From: Agromyces tardus
GTDB lineage: Bacteria > Actinomycetota > Actinomycetes > Actinomycetales > Microbacteriaceae
DNA length: 64,000 nt
Assembly: GCF_003710805.1 (NCBI RefSeq)
Contig: NZ_RHHB01000004.1
Location: 102,058 to 166,057, forward strand
Direction: 5' to 3'
In this document: positions 25,172 to 33,880 of the stretch, piece after piece
How the letters are laid out: each line of letters opens with the position of its first letter
Position numbering within the stretch: position 1 is the stretch's first letter
Position numbers and translations under genes: made by a program
The notes under the pieces: generated by a model
Database searches by the model: none
What the model was told of the DNA's origin: nothing
What the model saw: the letters and a program-made list of their open reading frames with translations, nothing else

Positions 25172-26524
25172 GTGTTCGCCGACCGCATGGACGCCGCGAC
25201 CCACCTCTTGGACCGCGTCGCAGCGCTGCGCACCGACGACGCGATCGTGCTCGGGCTCCCCCGCGGCGGCGTGCCCGTCGCCGCCGTGGTGGCCGAGGGT
25301 CTCGGCCTGCCCCTCGACGTGATCGTCGTGCGCAAGCTCGGCCTGCCGTTCCAGCCCGAGGTGGCGATGGGCGCGATCGGCGAGGGCGGCGCGCGCCTCG
25401 TCGACGAGGACCTCGTGCGCCGGGCCCGCGTGACGCCGTCGCAGTTCGCCGAGGTGGAACGCCGCGAGCGGGCGACCCTCGAACGACGCGTGGAGCAGTT
25501 GCGCCGCGGCCGCCCGCCGCGTGCGCTCGCGGGCCGCACGGCGGTCATCGTCGACGATGGCCTCGCGACCGGCTCGACCGCCGAGGTCGCCTGCCGGGTC
25601 GCCCGTTCGCTCGGCGCGCGGCGGGTCGTGGTGGCCGCCCCGATCGGTCCGGCGGATGTCGCGGCGCGCGTGCCGTCGGCGGACGAGGTGGTGTGCCTGC
25701 TGCAGCCGCGGTGGTTCCAGGCCGTCGGCGAGGCGTACCGGGACTTCGCGCCGACGAGCGACGAGGAGGTCATCCTGCTGCTCGACGCTGCCCACCGTCG
25801 TGAGCGCGGGGCGTCGTCGCGCACCCTCGCGCAGGTGCGGCACACCCAGGTCGCCGTGCCGCACGAGGGCCTCCGCCTCGCGGCCGACCTCAGCGTCCCC
25901 GAGTCGCCCGCCGGGTTCGTCGTCTTCGCGCACGGAAGCGGCAGCAGCCGGCACAGCCCGCGCAACCGGCTCGTCGCCGAGACCCTGCAGCGCGTGGGGC
26001 TCGGCACGCTGCTCCTCGACCTCCTGCTCGTCGAGGAGGAGTCCGATCGCGCCAACGTGTTCGACATCCCGCTGCTCGCGCGGCGGCTCGTGTCGGCGGT
26101 GGCGTGGCTCGGTGCTCGCGACGAGGCATCCGGCCTGCCCGTCGGCTACTTCGGGGCGAGCACGGGCGCCGGCGCCGCGCTCTGGGCGGCCGCCGAGCCC
26201 AGCGCCCGGATCGGCGCGGTGGTCTCCCGTGGGGGCCGCCCCGACCTCGCCGGGCCGCGGCTCGGCGACGTGCGCGCGCCGACCCTCCTGATCGTCGGCG
26301 GCGACGACCTGGTCGTGCTCGACCTCAACCGCCAGGCGCTCGCGCAGCTGCGGTGCGAGGCCGACCTCGTGATCGTGCCCGGTGCCACGCACCTGTTCGA
26401 GGAGCCCGGCACGCTCGCCGAGGCGGCGATCCACGCCCGCGACTGGTTCCTGCGCCACCTGGCCGCCGGTGCAACAGCCGGCGCCCCCGGCGGGCCCGAC
26501 GACGAGACCGGAGTCCGCCCATGA
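25172..26524 (+). CDS. Phosphoribosyltransferase fused to alpha/beta hydrolase
   Basis: The protein has 450 residues. The N-terminal half (about 1-210) is a type I phosphoribosyltransferase-like domain with LGLPRGGVPVAA and the PRPP loop AVIVDDGLATGST (about 126-138). The C-terminal half (about 225-430) is a dienelactone-hydrolase-type fold: FAHGSGSSRHSPRN, nucleophile elbow GASTGAGA (Ser), VGGDDLVV (acid) and PGATHLFEE (His). This fusion is known in actinobacteria, for example Rv0571c of M. tuberculosis as I recall. The real substrate is not established. It starts with GTG at 25172 (an in-frame ATG follows at 25187) and its stop codon overlaps the next gene. Confidence 0.88.
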   Translation: MFADRMDAATHLLDRVAALRTDDAIVLGLPRGGVPVAAVVAEGLGLPLDVIVVRKLGLPFQPEVAMGAIGEGGARLVDEDLVRRARVTPSQFAEVERRERATLERRVEQLRRGRPPRALAGRTAVIVDDGLATGSTAEVACRVARSLGARRVVVAAPIGPADVAARVPSADEVVCLLQPRWFQAVGEAYRDFAPTSDEEVILLLDAAHRRERGASSRTLAQVRHTQVAVPHEGLRLAADLSVPESPAGFVVFAHGSGSSRHSPRNRLVAETLQRVGLGTLLLDLLLVEEESDRANVFDIPLLARRLVSAVAWLGARDEASGLPVGYFGASTGAGAALWAAAEPSARIGAVVSRGGRPDLAGPRLGDVRAPTLLIVGGDDLVVLDLNRQALAQLRCEADLVIVPGATHLFEEPGTLAEAAIHARDWFLRHLAAGATAGAPGGPDDETGVRP

Positions 26525-27843
26525 TCGAGGATCCGCTCGGCGTGCTCCTGCAGGCCGCGGCCGACGAGATCCGGTCGCTCGCACGGCCGCTCGCGTCATC
26601 CGCCGATCTGACCCCGCTCGTCGAGCGGGTGGGGGACGCGCGGTTCGTGGCCCTCGGCGAGGCGTCGCACGGCACCCACGAGTACTACCGCTGGCGGGCC
26701 GAGGTGAGCAAGCGGCTCATCGTGGAGCGCGGGTTCACGTGGATCGGCGTCGAGGGCGACTGGCCCGACTGCTGGCGCATCGACCGCTGGGTGCGCGGCC
26801 TCGACGACCGCGAGCTCGATGCCGCGGGCGTGCTCGCACGCTTCGATCGCTGGCCCACGTGGATGTGGGCGAACCGCGAGGTCGCCGACTTCCTCGACTG
26901 GCTGCACGCCCACAACGAGAAGCTGCCCGAGCCCGAGCGGGTGGGCTTCTACGGCCTCGACGTGTACTCGCTGTGGGAATCGCTGCAGGAGATCCTCACG
27001 TGGCTCGGCGAGCACGCGGTCGACTCGCTGCCCGCCGCGCTCGAGGCGTGGCAGTGCTTCCTGCCGTTCCACGAGGATCCGCACCGCTACGCGTGGAGCA
27101 CCCGGCTGGTGCCCGAGGACTGCGAGGACGACGTCGTCGACCTCCTCGTCGAGGTGCGGCGCCGTGCGCGTCCCACCGACCGGCGCGACGACGAGGAGTT
27201 CGACGTGCTGCAGAACGCCGAGGTGGTCGCGGCGGCCGAGCGCTACTACCGCATCATGGTGCGCGGCGACCGGGAGTCGTGGAACATCCGCGACATCCAC
27301 ATGGCCGACACCGTCGACCGGCTGGCCGCGCACCAGGGGCCGGCGTCGAAGGGACTCATCTGGGCGCACAACACCCACGTCGGCGACGCCCGCGCCACCG
27401 ACATGGCCGCGGGCGGTCTCGTGAACATCGGCGAGCTGCTGCGCCGCAGGCACGGTGCCCGAGACGTCGTGCTCGTCGGCTTCGCGGGGTTCGGCGGCAC
27501 GGTGATCGCGGCCGATGCCTGGGGCGACCCCGACCGCGTCATGCAGGTGCCCGTCGCGCGCGTGCCCACCCACGAGCGGCTCCTGCACCAGACGCTCGGC
27601 GCGCCCGCACTGCTCGTGTTCGGCGCCGACCGCTCGGGGCCGTGGCTCTCGTCGCGGCTCGGCCACCGGGCGATCGGCGTCGTGTACGCGCCCGAGCGCG
27701 AGCACGGCAACTTCGTGCCCACCGTCATGGGCCGCCGCTACGACGCGCTGCTCTGGTGCGAGCGCACGACCGCCCTCAGGCCCCTGCACCGCGAGGCGCG
27801 TGCGGCTGAGCCCGAGTTCGAGACCGAGCCCACGGGGTTCTGA
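26521..27843 (+). CDS. Erythromycin esterase family protein
   Basis: The protein has 440 residues. It carries the EreA/EreC-type metal-independent esterase motifs: LGEASHGTHEYYRWR (about 43-57), WIGVEGDWPD, FYGLDVYSLWES, LIWAHNTHVGD and GDRESWNIRD. Such proteins hydrolyse macrolide lactones in resistance cases, but chromosomal actinobacterial members have unknown substrates, so resistance should not be assumed. The ATG overlaps the stop codon of the fusion gene upstream (ATGA), so the two are coupled. In M. tuberculosis Rv2030c the same two domains (phosphoribosyltransferase and erythromycin esterase) are one polypeptide, as I recall, which supports a shared job. Confidence 0.9.
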   Translation: MIEDPLGVLLQAAADEIRSLARPLASSADLTPLVERVGDARFVALGEASHGTHEYYRWRAEVSKRLIVERGFTWIGVEGDWPDCWRIDRWVRGLDDRELDAAGVLARFDRWPTWMWANREVADFLDWLHAHNEKLPEPERVGFYGLDVYSLWESLQEILTWLGEHAVDSLPAALEAWQCFLPFHEDPHRYAWSTRLVPEDCEDDVVDLLVEVRRRARPTDRRDDEEFDVLQNAEVVAAAERYYRIMVRGDRESWNIRDIHMADTVDRLAAHQGPASKGLIWAHNTHVGDARATDMAAGGLVNIGELLRRRHGARDVVLVGFAGFGGTVIAADAWGDPDRVMQVPVARVPTHERLLHQTLGAPALLVFGADRSGPWLSSRLGHRAIGVVYAPEREHGNFVPTVMGRRYDALLWCERTTALRPLHREARAAEPEFETEPTGF

Positions 27844-27853
27844 GCGAGCGGAT

Positions 27854-27876
27854 GCGGCGCGCCCGCCGGGCGCCGC
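27854..27876 (+). terminator. GC-rich hairpin after the esterase gene
   Basis: GCGGCGC and GGGCGCCGC pair around a short loop with one bulged base, 10 bp past the stop codon. Confidence 0.35.
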
Positions 27877-27951
27877 GCGCCAGCAGCGCACGCCCCAGCG
27901 GTGCCCGCGCCCGCGGAACCGCGCCCGCGGACCCCGTCCGCCGATCCGGCG

Positions 27952-27957
27952 TAGCGT
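27952..27957 (+). promoter_or_regulatory. -10 hexamer of the LLM gene
   Basis: TAGCGT, 6 nt before the ATG at 27964; no ribosome binding site between. Confidence 0.45.
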
Positions 27958-27963
27958 TGCCGC

Positions 27964-28842
27964 ATGCCCGACTACGGCCTCCCCCTCGAGTTCGGATCGT
28001 TCGTCACGCCCTCCGCGGAGCAGCCGCAGCGCACCGTCGACCTCGCCGTCGCGAGCGAGACGGCGGGACTCGACCTCGTCACGTTCCAGGACCACCCGTA
28101 CCAGCCGCGGTTCCTCGACACGTGGACGCTCATGAGCTGGGTCGGCGCCCGCACGCACCGCATCCGCATCTCGGCGAACGTGCACAACCTGCTGCTGCGC
28201 CCGCCGGCCGTGCTCGCCCGCGCTGCGGCATCCCTCGACCTGCTCACCGGCGGTCGCGTGGCGATCGCACTCGGCGCGGGCGGCTTCGCGCCGGCCGCCC
28301 TCGCGATGGGGGCGCCCGACCGCAGCCCCGCCGAGTCCGGCGACGCGCTCGCCGAGGCGATCACGGTCATCCGCGAACTGCTCGACACGGATGCCGCGGG
28401 CGGCGTGTTCCTCGACCAGGAGTTCTACCCGATCCGCGGGGCGAAGCGGGGCCCGGCCCCGGTGCAGCGGCCGATCCCGATCTGGCTCGGCGTGCTGAAG
28501 CCCAAAGGGCTGCGCCTCGTCGGACGGGCCGCCGACGGCTGGCTCCCGTCGCTCGGGCGCATCGAGGGCGGACTCGCGGGGCTCGACGCGGGCAACGCGC
28601 GCATCGACGAGGCGGCGCACGCCGCCGGGCGCGAGCCGCGCGACATCCGCCGCCTGCTCAACATCGGCCCGAGGGAGGCGCGACCCGACATGCTCGCCGA
28701 GCTCGCACTCGACCACGGCATCGCGACGTTCATCGTCTCGGGCGACGACCCCACCCTGCTCGCGCACCTCGGCGAGTCGGTCGCGCCCGAGACGCGCCAT
28801 ATCGTCGAGCAGCTCCGCGCGTCGCGCGCCGCCGCGGGCTGA
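27964..28842 (+). CDS. LLM-class flavin/F420 oxidoreductase
   Basis: The protein has 292 residues of the luciferase-like TIM barrel. It contains QDHPYQPRFLDTWTLMSW (about 40-57), the family's IRISANVHNLLLRPPAVLARAAASLDLLTGGR stretch and IPIWLGVLKPKGLRLVGRAADGWLPS. The cofactor (FMN or F420) cannot be read from sequence; the F420 gene set in the window makes F420 likely. Substrate unknown. It stands alone between the esterase and the EF-G-like gene. Confidence 0.85.
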   Translation: MPDYGLPLEFGSFVTPSAEQPQRTVDLAVASETAGLDLVTFQDHPYQPRFLDTWTLMSWVGARTHRIRISANVHNLLLRPPAVLARAAASLDLLTGGRVAIALGAGGFAPAALAMGAPDRSPAESGDALAEAITVIRELLDTDAAGGVFLDQEFYPIRGAKRGPAPVQRPIPIWLGVLKPKGLRLVGRAADGWLPSLGRIEGGLAGLDAGNARIDEAAHAAGREPRDIRRLLNIGPREARPDMLAELALDHGIATFIVSGDDPTLLAHLGESVAPETRHIVEQLRASRAAAG

Positions 28843-28960
28843 CACCACCCGTCGCGCACCGCCGGCCGGATCGGGCGACGGCAGGGCCGGAAGGCTCTGG
28901 CATTCGCGGAGCGTCGGGTACACGATGGACGGACAGGTCCGCACCGTCGCGGGAGGCTCC

Positions 28961-31051
28961 ATGAACTCGGCATCGACCACGCCGCATCGCACCGTCGCCC
29001 TCGTGGGCGGCGCCGGTTCGGGCAAGACGACGCTCGCAGAGGCGCTGCTGTACCGGGCCGGCTCCATCACGAGGGTCGGCACCGTCGAGAACGGCAGCAC
29101 GGTCTGCGACCACGAGCCCGAGGAGATCGCGAGAGGCACGACCCTCGGGCTCTCGCTCGCCTACCTCTCCTGGACGGGGCCCGACGGCGTGGAGCACGCG
29201 ATGACGCTCGCCGACACCCCCGGGCACCCCGACTTCGTCGGCGGCGTCGACACGGCACTGTCGGTGGCGGATGTCGCGCTCGTCGTCGTGAGCGCGGTCG
29301 ACGGCGTCACCGCGGGCACACGTGCCACGTGGGCGGCCGTGGAGGCGGCGGGCGTGCCGCGCATCGTCGTGATCACGCAGGAGGACAAGGCCCGTGCGGA
29401 CTTCCACCGAGTGCTCGCCCAGCTGCACGCGGAGTTCGGCGACCACCTCTGGGCGCTCGAGCTGCCGCTCGGCGAGGAGCAGGGGTTCCGCGCGATCGCC
29501 GACGTGCTGAGCGAGCAGGCGCTCGTCTACGACGACGCCGGCCGGCACCACGACGAGCCGCTGCCGGCCGAGGCGCAGGCCGAGGAGCACCGCATGCACC
29601 TCGACGTGACCGAGGAGATCGTCTCGCACGACGACGAGCAGCTCGAGGCGTACCTCGACGGACGGGAGCCGTCGCCCGGCGACCTCGAGCGCACGTTCGC
29701 GCGCGAGGTGGCCTCGGGCGAGGCGGTGCCCGTGATCGTGTGCTCGGGCGTCACCGGCACCGGGGTCGACCGGGTCGCCGACCTGCTGTGCCGGCTCGCG
29801 CCCTCGGCGCTCGAGCGCGACGCGCGGATCGTGGTGGGCGGCTCGCCGGGCGGCAGCGCCGGCTCCTCCGGGTCGGGCGGGGGCGCCGAGCTCCCCGTCG
29901 CGCCGAACCCCGACGGGGAGACGCTCGTGCACGTGTTCCGCACAGTGGCCGACCCCTTCGTGGGGCAGGTGTCGATGCTCCGCGTGCTCTCGGGGGTGCT
30001 GCGGCCGAGCGACCGGCTCCACAACGCCACCACCGGGGCCGACGAGCGCATCCACGGGCTCTTCCGACTGCGCGGCGCCGAGCACCTGCCGGCCGACGTG
30101 CTGCGCGCGGGCGAGGTGGGCGCCGTGGCGAAGCTGACGGGGTCGCCGACGGGAACCCTGCTCTGGTCGCGGCCGACCGGCACGGCGCGCCCCGCGCCCC
30201 TCCCGAGGCGTGCGCCGGTGTTCGCGGTGAGCCTCGAACCGGCGACGCAGTCCGACGACGAGAAGCTGTCGGCCGCGCTCGCCCGACTCGTCGCCGAGGA
30301 CCCCACGCTCGTCATCGACCGCGCCGGCGGCGCCACGATCCTGCGGGGCCTCGGCGAGACGCACCTGGCGGTCGCGGTCGAGCGTCTGGCGCGCGTGTTC
30401 GGGGTGCACGTGAACACGGGACCGGCGCCCGTCGCCTATCGCGAGACCATCGCGGGCACCGCCGAGGTCGAGGGCAAGCTGAAGAAGCAGTCGGGCGGAC
30501 ACGGTCAGTTCGCGGTCGTGCAGTTGCGGGTCTCCCCGCTGCCGTCGGGCGAGGGCTTCGAGTTCGTCGACAGCGTGGTCGGCGGCGCCGTGCCGCGCAC
30601 GTACATCCCGGCCGTCGAGAAGGGGGCACGCGACGCCTTGGCGGCCGGCGGGCTCGAGGGCCACCCCGTCGTCGACGTGCGCGTCGAGCTCCTCGGCGGC
30701 AAGGCGCACTCGGTCGACTCGTCCGAGATGGCGTTCCGCACGGCCGCCTCGATCGGGGTCAAGGCGGCGCTCGCCGAGGCGGGCACGGTGGTGCTCGAGC
30801 CGATCTCCAGCGTGACGGTGACCGTGCCGGCCGACCTGCAGGGCACGGTGCTCACCGACCTGTCGGGCCGTCGCGGACGCGTGAGCGCCACGGAGTCCGC
30901 CGCCGACGGCCGCGTGCGCGTGCTGGCGAGCGTGCCGGAGGCCGAGCTGCGCCGTTACGTGCTCGACCTGCGCTCGATGACGGGCGGCCAGGCGGAGCTC
31001 ACGATCACCCCCGACCACTACGCGAAGGCGCCCAACCACGTGGGCGCGTAG
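28961..31051 (+). CDS. EF-G-like translational GTPase (EF-G2 type)
   Basis: The protein has 696 residues with the five-domain layout of EF-G. G1 is GGAGSGKT (about 16-23) in place of the usual AHVDAGKT, G3 is DTPGHPDF, and the guanine-specifying G4 reads [11 protein letters not shown], so the usual N/T-K-x-D has Gln in place of Lys. Domain IV has [13 protein letters not shown] and the ending has [11 protein letters not shown] Gly/Ser linker lies near 285-305. This non-essential paralogue group (fusA2-like) has no settled role. I chose the ATG at 28961, which has GGGAGG 4 nt upstream; an in-frame ATG at 28925 has none. Confidence 0.88.
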   Translation: MNSASTTPHRTVALVGGAGSGKTTLAEALLYRAGSITRVGTVENGSTVCDHEPEEIARGTTLGLSLAYLSWTGPDGVEHAMTLADTPGHPDFVGGVDTALSVADVALVVVSAVDGVTAGTRATWAAVEAAGVPRIVVITQEDKARADFHRVLAQLHAEFGDHLWALELPLGEEQGFRAIADVLSEQALVYDDAGRHHDEPLPAEAQAEEHRMHLDVTEEIVSHDDEQLEAYLDGREPSPGDLERTFAREVASGEAVPVIVCSGVTGTGVDRVADLLCRLAPSALERDARIVVGGSPGGSAGSSGSGGGAELPVAPNPDGETLVHVFRTVADPFVGQVSMLRVLSGVLRPSDRLHNATTGADERIHGLFRLRGAEHLPADVLRAGEVGAVAKLTGSPTGTLLWSRPTGTARPAPLPRRAPVFAVSLEPATQSDDEKLSAALARLVAEDPTLVIDRAGGATILRGLGETHLAVAVERLARVFGVHVNTGPAPVAYRETIAGTAEVEGKLKKQSGGHGQFAVVQLRVSPLPSGEGFEFVDSVVGGAVPRTYIPAVEKGARDALAAGGLEGHPVVDVRVELLGGKAHSVDSSEMAFRTAASIGVKAALAEAGTVVLEPISSVTVTVPADLQGTVLTDLSGRRGRVSATESAADGRVRVLASVPEAELRRYVLDLRSMTGGQAELTITPDHYAKAPNHVGA

Positions 31052-31116
31052 CGCCCGCGTCCCGCACCCCGCGCCCGCCCTCCCCCCCCCGCGCCACCGC
31101 CGCCGCACCCTCTTCC

Positions 31117-31189
31117 GCGCTGGAGTGAGGTTTCCGTCGTGGAGGTCGGAATCCACCGGCACTCCAGCCCGGAAACCTCACTCCAGCGC
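31117..31189. terminator. Long palindrome between convergent genes (GGAGTGAGGTTTC family)
   Basis: A perfect 20-bp stem, GCGCTGGAGTGAGGTTTCCG with its complement at 31170-31189, closes a 33-nt loop. It lies between the EF-G2 and MocR stop codons. A run of nine C (31082-31090) precedes it. The rest of the 219-bp spacer holds nothing else I can name. Confidence 0.7.
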
Positions 31190-31270
31190 GCGGCGCACGG
31201 GCGGTGGGGCGCGCAATGCGCTGCGGGCGGATGCCGCGACAGCGCGCGGCGGCATCCGACGGCCCGGCCG

Positions 31271-32686
31271 TCAGTAGCCGCCCGCGGCCAGATGGCGCGC
31301 GGCCGTCGCGAGCGCATCGGCGACCTCGTCGGTGCCGTCGCGCAGCACGCCCACGGTGACGCGCACGAACTCGCCGGCGGCGCGCGACCGCGACCCGTTC
31401 GCGCCCACGGCGGCCTCGCCCGCCGCGAGGAACGGCGTGCCCGCGGCCACGCGGATGCCGGCGGCCGCGAGCTGCACGAGCGCCGACCGCTCGCTCAGCA
31501 CCGGCACCCACAGGTTGATGCCGTCGGCGTGCACGACCGGCACGCCGCGTGCCCGCAGGGCGTCCCCGAGCGCGCGCTGCCGCGTGTAGTACGCACGCCG
31601 CGCCTCGGCGACGGCGTCGATCGCGGTGCCGTCGGTGAGCAGGTCGAGCAGGATCGTCTGCAGCATCCGCGACGTCCAGCCGGGGCCGAGCATGCGGCGC
31701 GCCACGATCCGGTCGATGAGGTCCCGCGGGCCGCCGAGGGCGGCGATGCGCAGGTCGGGTCCGTGCGACTTGGCGAAGCTGCGCACGTGCACGACCCGGT
31801 CGGGCAGCGAGGTGCCGAGGGTCACGTCGCCCTCGGTCGAGATGAGACCGGAGTGGTCGTCCTCGATCACGACGAGGTCGTCGACGTCGGTCGCCGAGCG
31901 GATGACGCGGGCGAGGTCCGCGGCGCGCTCGGTCGACATCGACGCGCCCGTCGGGTTCTGGGCGCGCGGCTGCAGGAGCACCGCCACCGGACGCCGCTGC
32001 AGCGCGCGGGCGAGCGCCTCGGGCAGCATCCCCTGCTCGTCGAGGGTCACCGGCACCGCCTCGGCGCCGAGCACGTCGAGCAGGTCGAGGAACGGCGGGA
32101 ATCCGGGGTGCTCCACGACCACCCGATCGCCGAAGCGCACCACCTGCTCGAGCGTGCGCGAGATCGCGTCGAGGGCGCCGTCGACGACCATGATCGACTC
32201 AGCGCGCGACGGCCACGAGTCCGCGAGCACCGCTGCGAGCGCGGGGATCACCGGCTCGGCCTGGTAGCTGCCCGTCTCGGCGCGCGCGGACACGCGCGAC
32301 AGCGCGGGCCCGAGGGCCGGCAGCAGCAGCGGATCGGGCGTTCCGCGCGAGAGGTCGAGGCGCACCGGATCGTTCGGCGCCGCCATGCCCCGCATGCGCG
32401 GCGCGAGCCACGTGGGCGTGGCGCGGCGCACGAAGCTGCCGGCCCGGCCACGCGACTCGATGAGCCCGGCCCGCGCGAGCGCCTGCCAGGCCTGGCTCAC
32501 GGTGGCGGGGCTCACCCCCAGTTCGGAGGCCAGGTCGCGCACGGTCGGGAGGCGCTCGCCCCCGGCGAGCTCGCCCGTGTTCACGAGGCGGGCGATGACC
32601 CCGGCGATGCCCCGGGGGGTCGTGTCGGGGAACTCGGCGAGCGCGGTCAGCGCAGTGACATCCACACCAATACTCGACACGACCAT
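31271..32686 (-). CDS. MocR-type PLP-dependent transcriptional regulator
   Basis: The protein has 471 residues. The N-terminal GntR winged helix (about residues 25-95) shows RLPTVRDLASELGVSPATVSQAWQALARAG. The rest is an aminotransferase class I-like domain with the PLP lysine in VRSFAKSHGPDLRIA and HPGFPPFLDLLDVL. The family controls amino-acid, PLP and amine pathways. It faces the pyrimidine-type catabolic operon across 243 bp, so it is the natural candidate regulator, with an amine such as beta-alanine as a possible effector (inference). GAGGAGG lies 3 nt before the ATG. Confidence 0.92.
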   Translation of the reverse strand: MVVSSIGVDVTALTALAEFPDTTPRGIAGVIARLVNTGELAGGERLPTVRDLASELGVSPATVSQAWQALARAGLIESRGRAGSFVRRATPTWLAPRMRGMAAPNDPVRLDLSRGTPDPLLLPALGPALSRVSARAETGSYQAEPVIPALAAVLADSWPSRAESIMVVDGALDAISRTLEQVVRFGDRVVVEHPGFPPFLDLLDVLGAEAVPVTLDEQGMLPEALARALQRRPVAVLLQPRAQNPTGASMSTERAADLARVIRSATDVDDLVVIEDDHSGLISTEGDVTLGTSLPDRVVHVRSFAKSHGPDLRIAALGGPRDLIDRIVARRMLGPGWTSRMLQTILLDLLTDGTAIDAVAEARRAYYTRQRALGDALRARGVPVVHADGINLWVPVLSERSALVQLAAAGIRVAAGTPFLAAGEAAVGANGSRSRAAGEFVRVTVGVLRDGTDEVADALATAARHLAAGGY

Positions 32687-32714
32687 TGCCTCCTCACGAA
32701 GACAGGGACAGGAT

Positions 32715-32744
32715 GATTAACCACAGCGTCACAGAGTGAAACAA
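32715..32744 (-). promoter_or_regulatory. Candidate mocR promoter
   Basis: On the minus strand TTGTTT and TTAATC are separated by 18 bp, ending 28 bp before the ATG at 32686. This spacer is one of the few AT-rich stretches in the window. Confidence 0.4.
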
Positions 32745-32752
32745 AAGAGAAA

Positions 32753-32767
32753 TGTTCACGCCGAACA
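32753..32767. promoter_or_regulatory. Inverted repeat in the mocR-operon spacer
   Basis: TGTTCACGCCGAACA has 5-bp arms. It lies between the divergent genes and is a possible MocR site; ACAG motifs also recur nearby (32703, 32723, 32731, 32771). Confidence 0.3.
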
Positions 32768-32929
32768 ATAACAGAACGGGTCGCGAGTCCCGGTTCGGCA
32801 CAGTTCCACGACGGGCACCCGGCCTGTCGGCACACCTCTCGGCGTCACATCGCCCGGTGGACCCTGCGCACTGAGTTCCACGCCAGGCACCGAGCGGCGG
32901 CAACGACGCCGACCGACTCAGGAGGCAAC

Positions 32930-33778
32930 ATGACGATCGTCAGGGCGGCCATCACGCAGACGACCTGGACCGGCGACAAGGACTCGATGCTCGACAAGCA
33001 CGAGCAGTTCGCCCGGCAGGCGAAGGAGCAGGGCGCACAGGTCATCTGCTTCCAGGAGCTGTTCTACGGGCCGTACTTCGGCATCACCGAGGACGTGAAG
33101 TACTACGACTACGCCGAGCCCGCCGACGGCCCGATCGTGCAGCGCTTCGCCGCCCTGGCGAAGGAGCTCGGCATGGTGATGGTGCTCCCCATCTACGAGG
33201 AGGAGCAGCCCGGCGTCTACTACAACACCGCGGTGGTCGTCGACGCCGACGGCACGATCCTCGGCAAGTACCGCAAGCACCACATCCCGAACCTCGACAA
33301 GTTCTGGGAGAAGTTCTACTTCCGTCCCGGCAACCTCGGCTACCCCGTGTTCAACACGGCCGTCGGGCCCATCGGCGTCTACATCTGCTACGACCGGCAC
33401 TTCCCCGAGGGATGGCGCGAGCTCGGCCTCAACGGCGCGCAGATCGTGTTCAACCCCAACGCCACCAAGCCCGGCCTGTCGAACCGCCTGTGGGAGATCG
33501 AGCAGCCCGCCGCGGCCGCCGCGAACGGCTACTTCGTGGCCGCGGCCAACCGCGTGGGCCTGGAGGACAACGAGTACGGCGACCTCGCCGTGAACTTCTA
33601 CGGCAAGAGCCAGTTCTGCGACCCGCAGGGCAACATCGTGGGCGACTACGGCTCCGAGACCGAGGAGGAGGTCGTCGTGCGCGACCTCGACATGGACATG
33701 ATCCGGCAGGTGCGCAACGCCTGGCAGTTCTACCGCGACCGCCGGCCCGACTCCTACACCTCCATCCCGAAGCCGTGA
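32930..33778 (+). CDS. N-carbamoyl-beta-alanine amidohydrolase-like nitrilase
   Basis: The protein has 282 residues of the carbon-nitrogen hydrolase superfamily. The catalytic triad is visible: Glu43 (CFQELFYGPYF), Lys116 (GKYRKHHIP) and Cys153 (VYICYDRHFPEGWR). HHIPNLDKFWEKFYFRPGN matches beta-ureidopropionase/N-carbamoyl hydrolases. It should release ammonia and CO2 from N-carbamoyl-beta-alanine to give beta-alanine. It is the first gene of the operon; AGGAGG lies 4 nt upstream of the ATG. Repeats separate it from the dihydropyrimidinase gene. Confidence 0.9.
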   Translation: MTIVRAAITQTTWTGDKDSMLDKHEQFARQAKEQGAQVICFQELFYGPYFGITEDVKYYDYAEPADGPIVQRFAALAKELGMVMVLPIYEEEQPGVYYNTAVVVDADGTILGKYRKHHIPNLDKFWEKFYFRPGNLGYPVFNTAVGPIGVYICYDRHFPEGWRELGLNGAQIVFNPNATKPGLSNRLWEIEQPAAAAANGYFVAAANRVGLEDNEYGDLAVNFYGKSQFCDPQGNIVGDYGSETEEEVVVRDLDMDMIRQVRNAWQFYRDRRPDSYTSIPKP

Positions 33779-33785
33779 CCAGCCC

Positions 33786-33860
33786 GCCGGTCGAGTAGCG
33801 AAGCGCATCGAGACCCGAGGACGAGATCTCGATAGGGCCGCAGGCGGCCTACTCGATCAG
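33786..33860. repeat. Dispersed repeat pair in the operon
   Basis: CCGGTCGAGTAGCGAAGCGC...ATCGAGACCC is followed by GATCTCGATAGGGCCGC...CTACTCGATC, forming an imperfect hairpin between two co-directional genes. Confidence 0.75.
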
Positions 33861-33880
33861 CGAAGAAAGGAGCTCCACCG

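Noticed and set aside
26521..27843. Macrolide resistance gene
   Set aside because: The erythromycin-esterase family is broad, and chromosomal actinobacterial members linked to phosphoribosyltransferases are not known resistance determinants.
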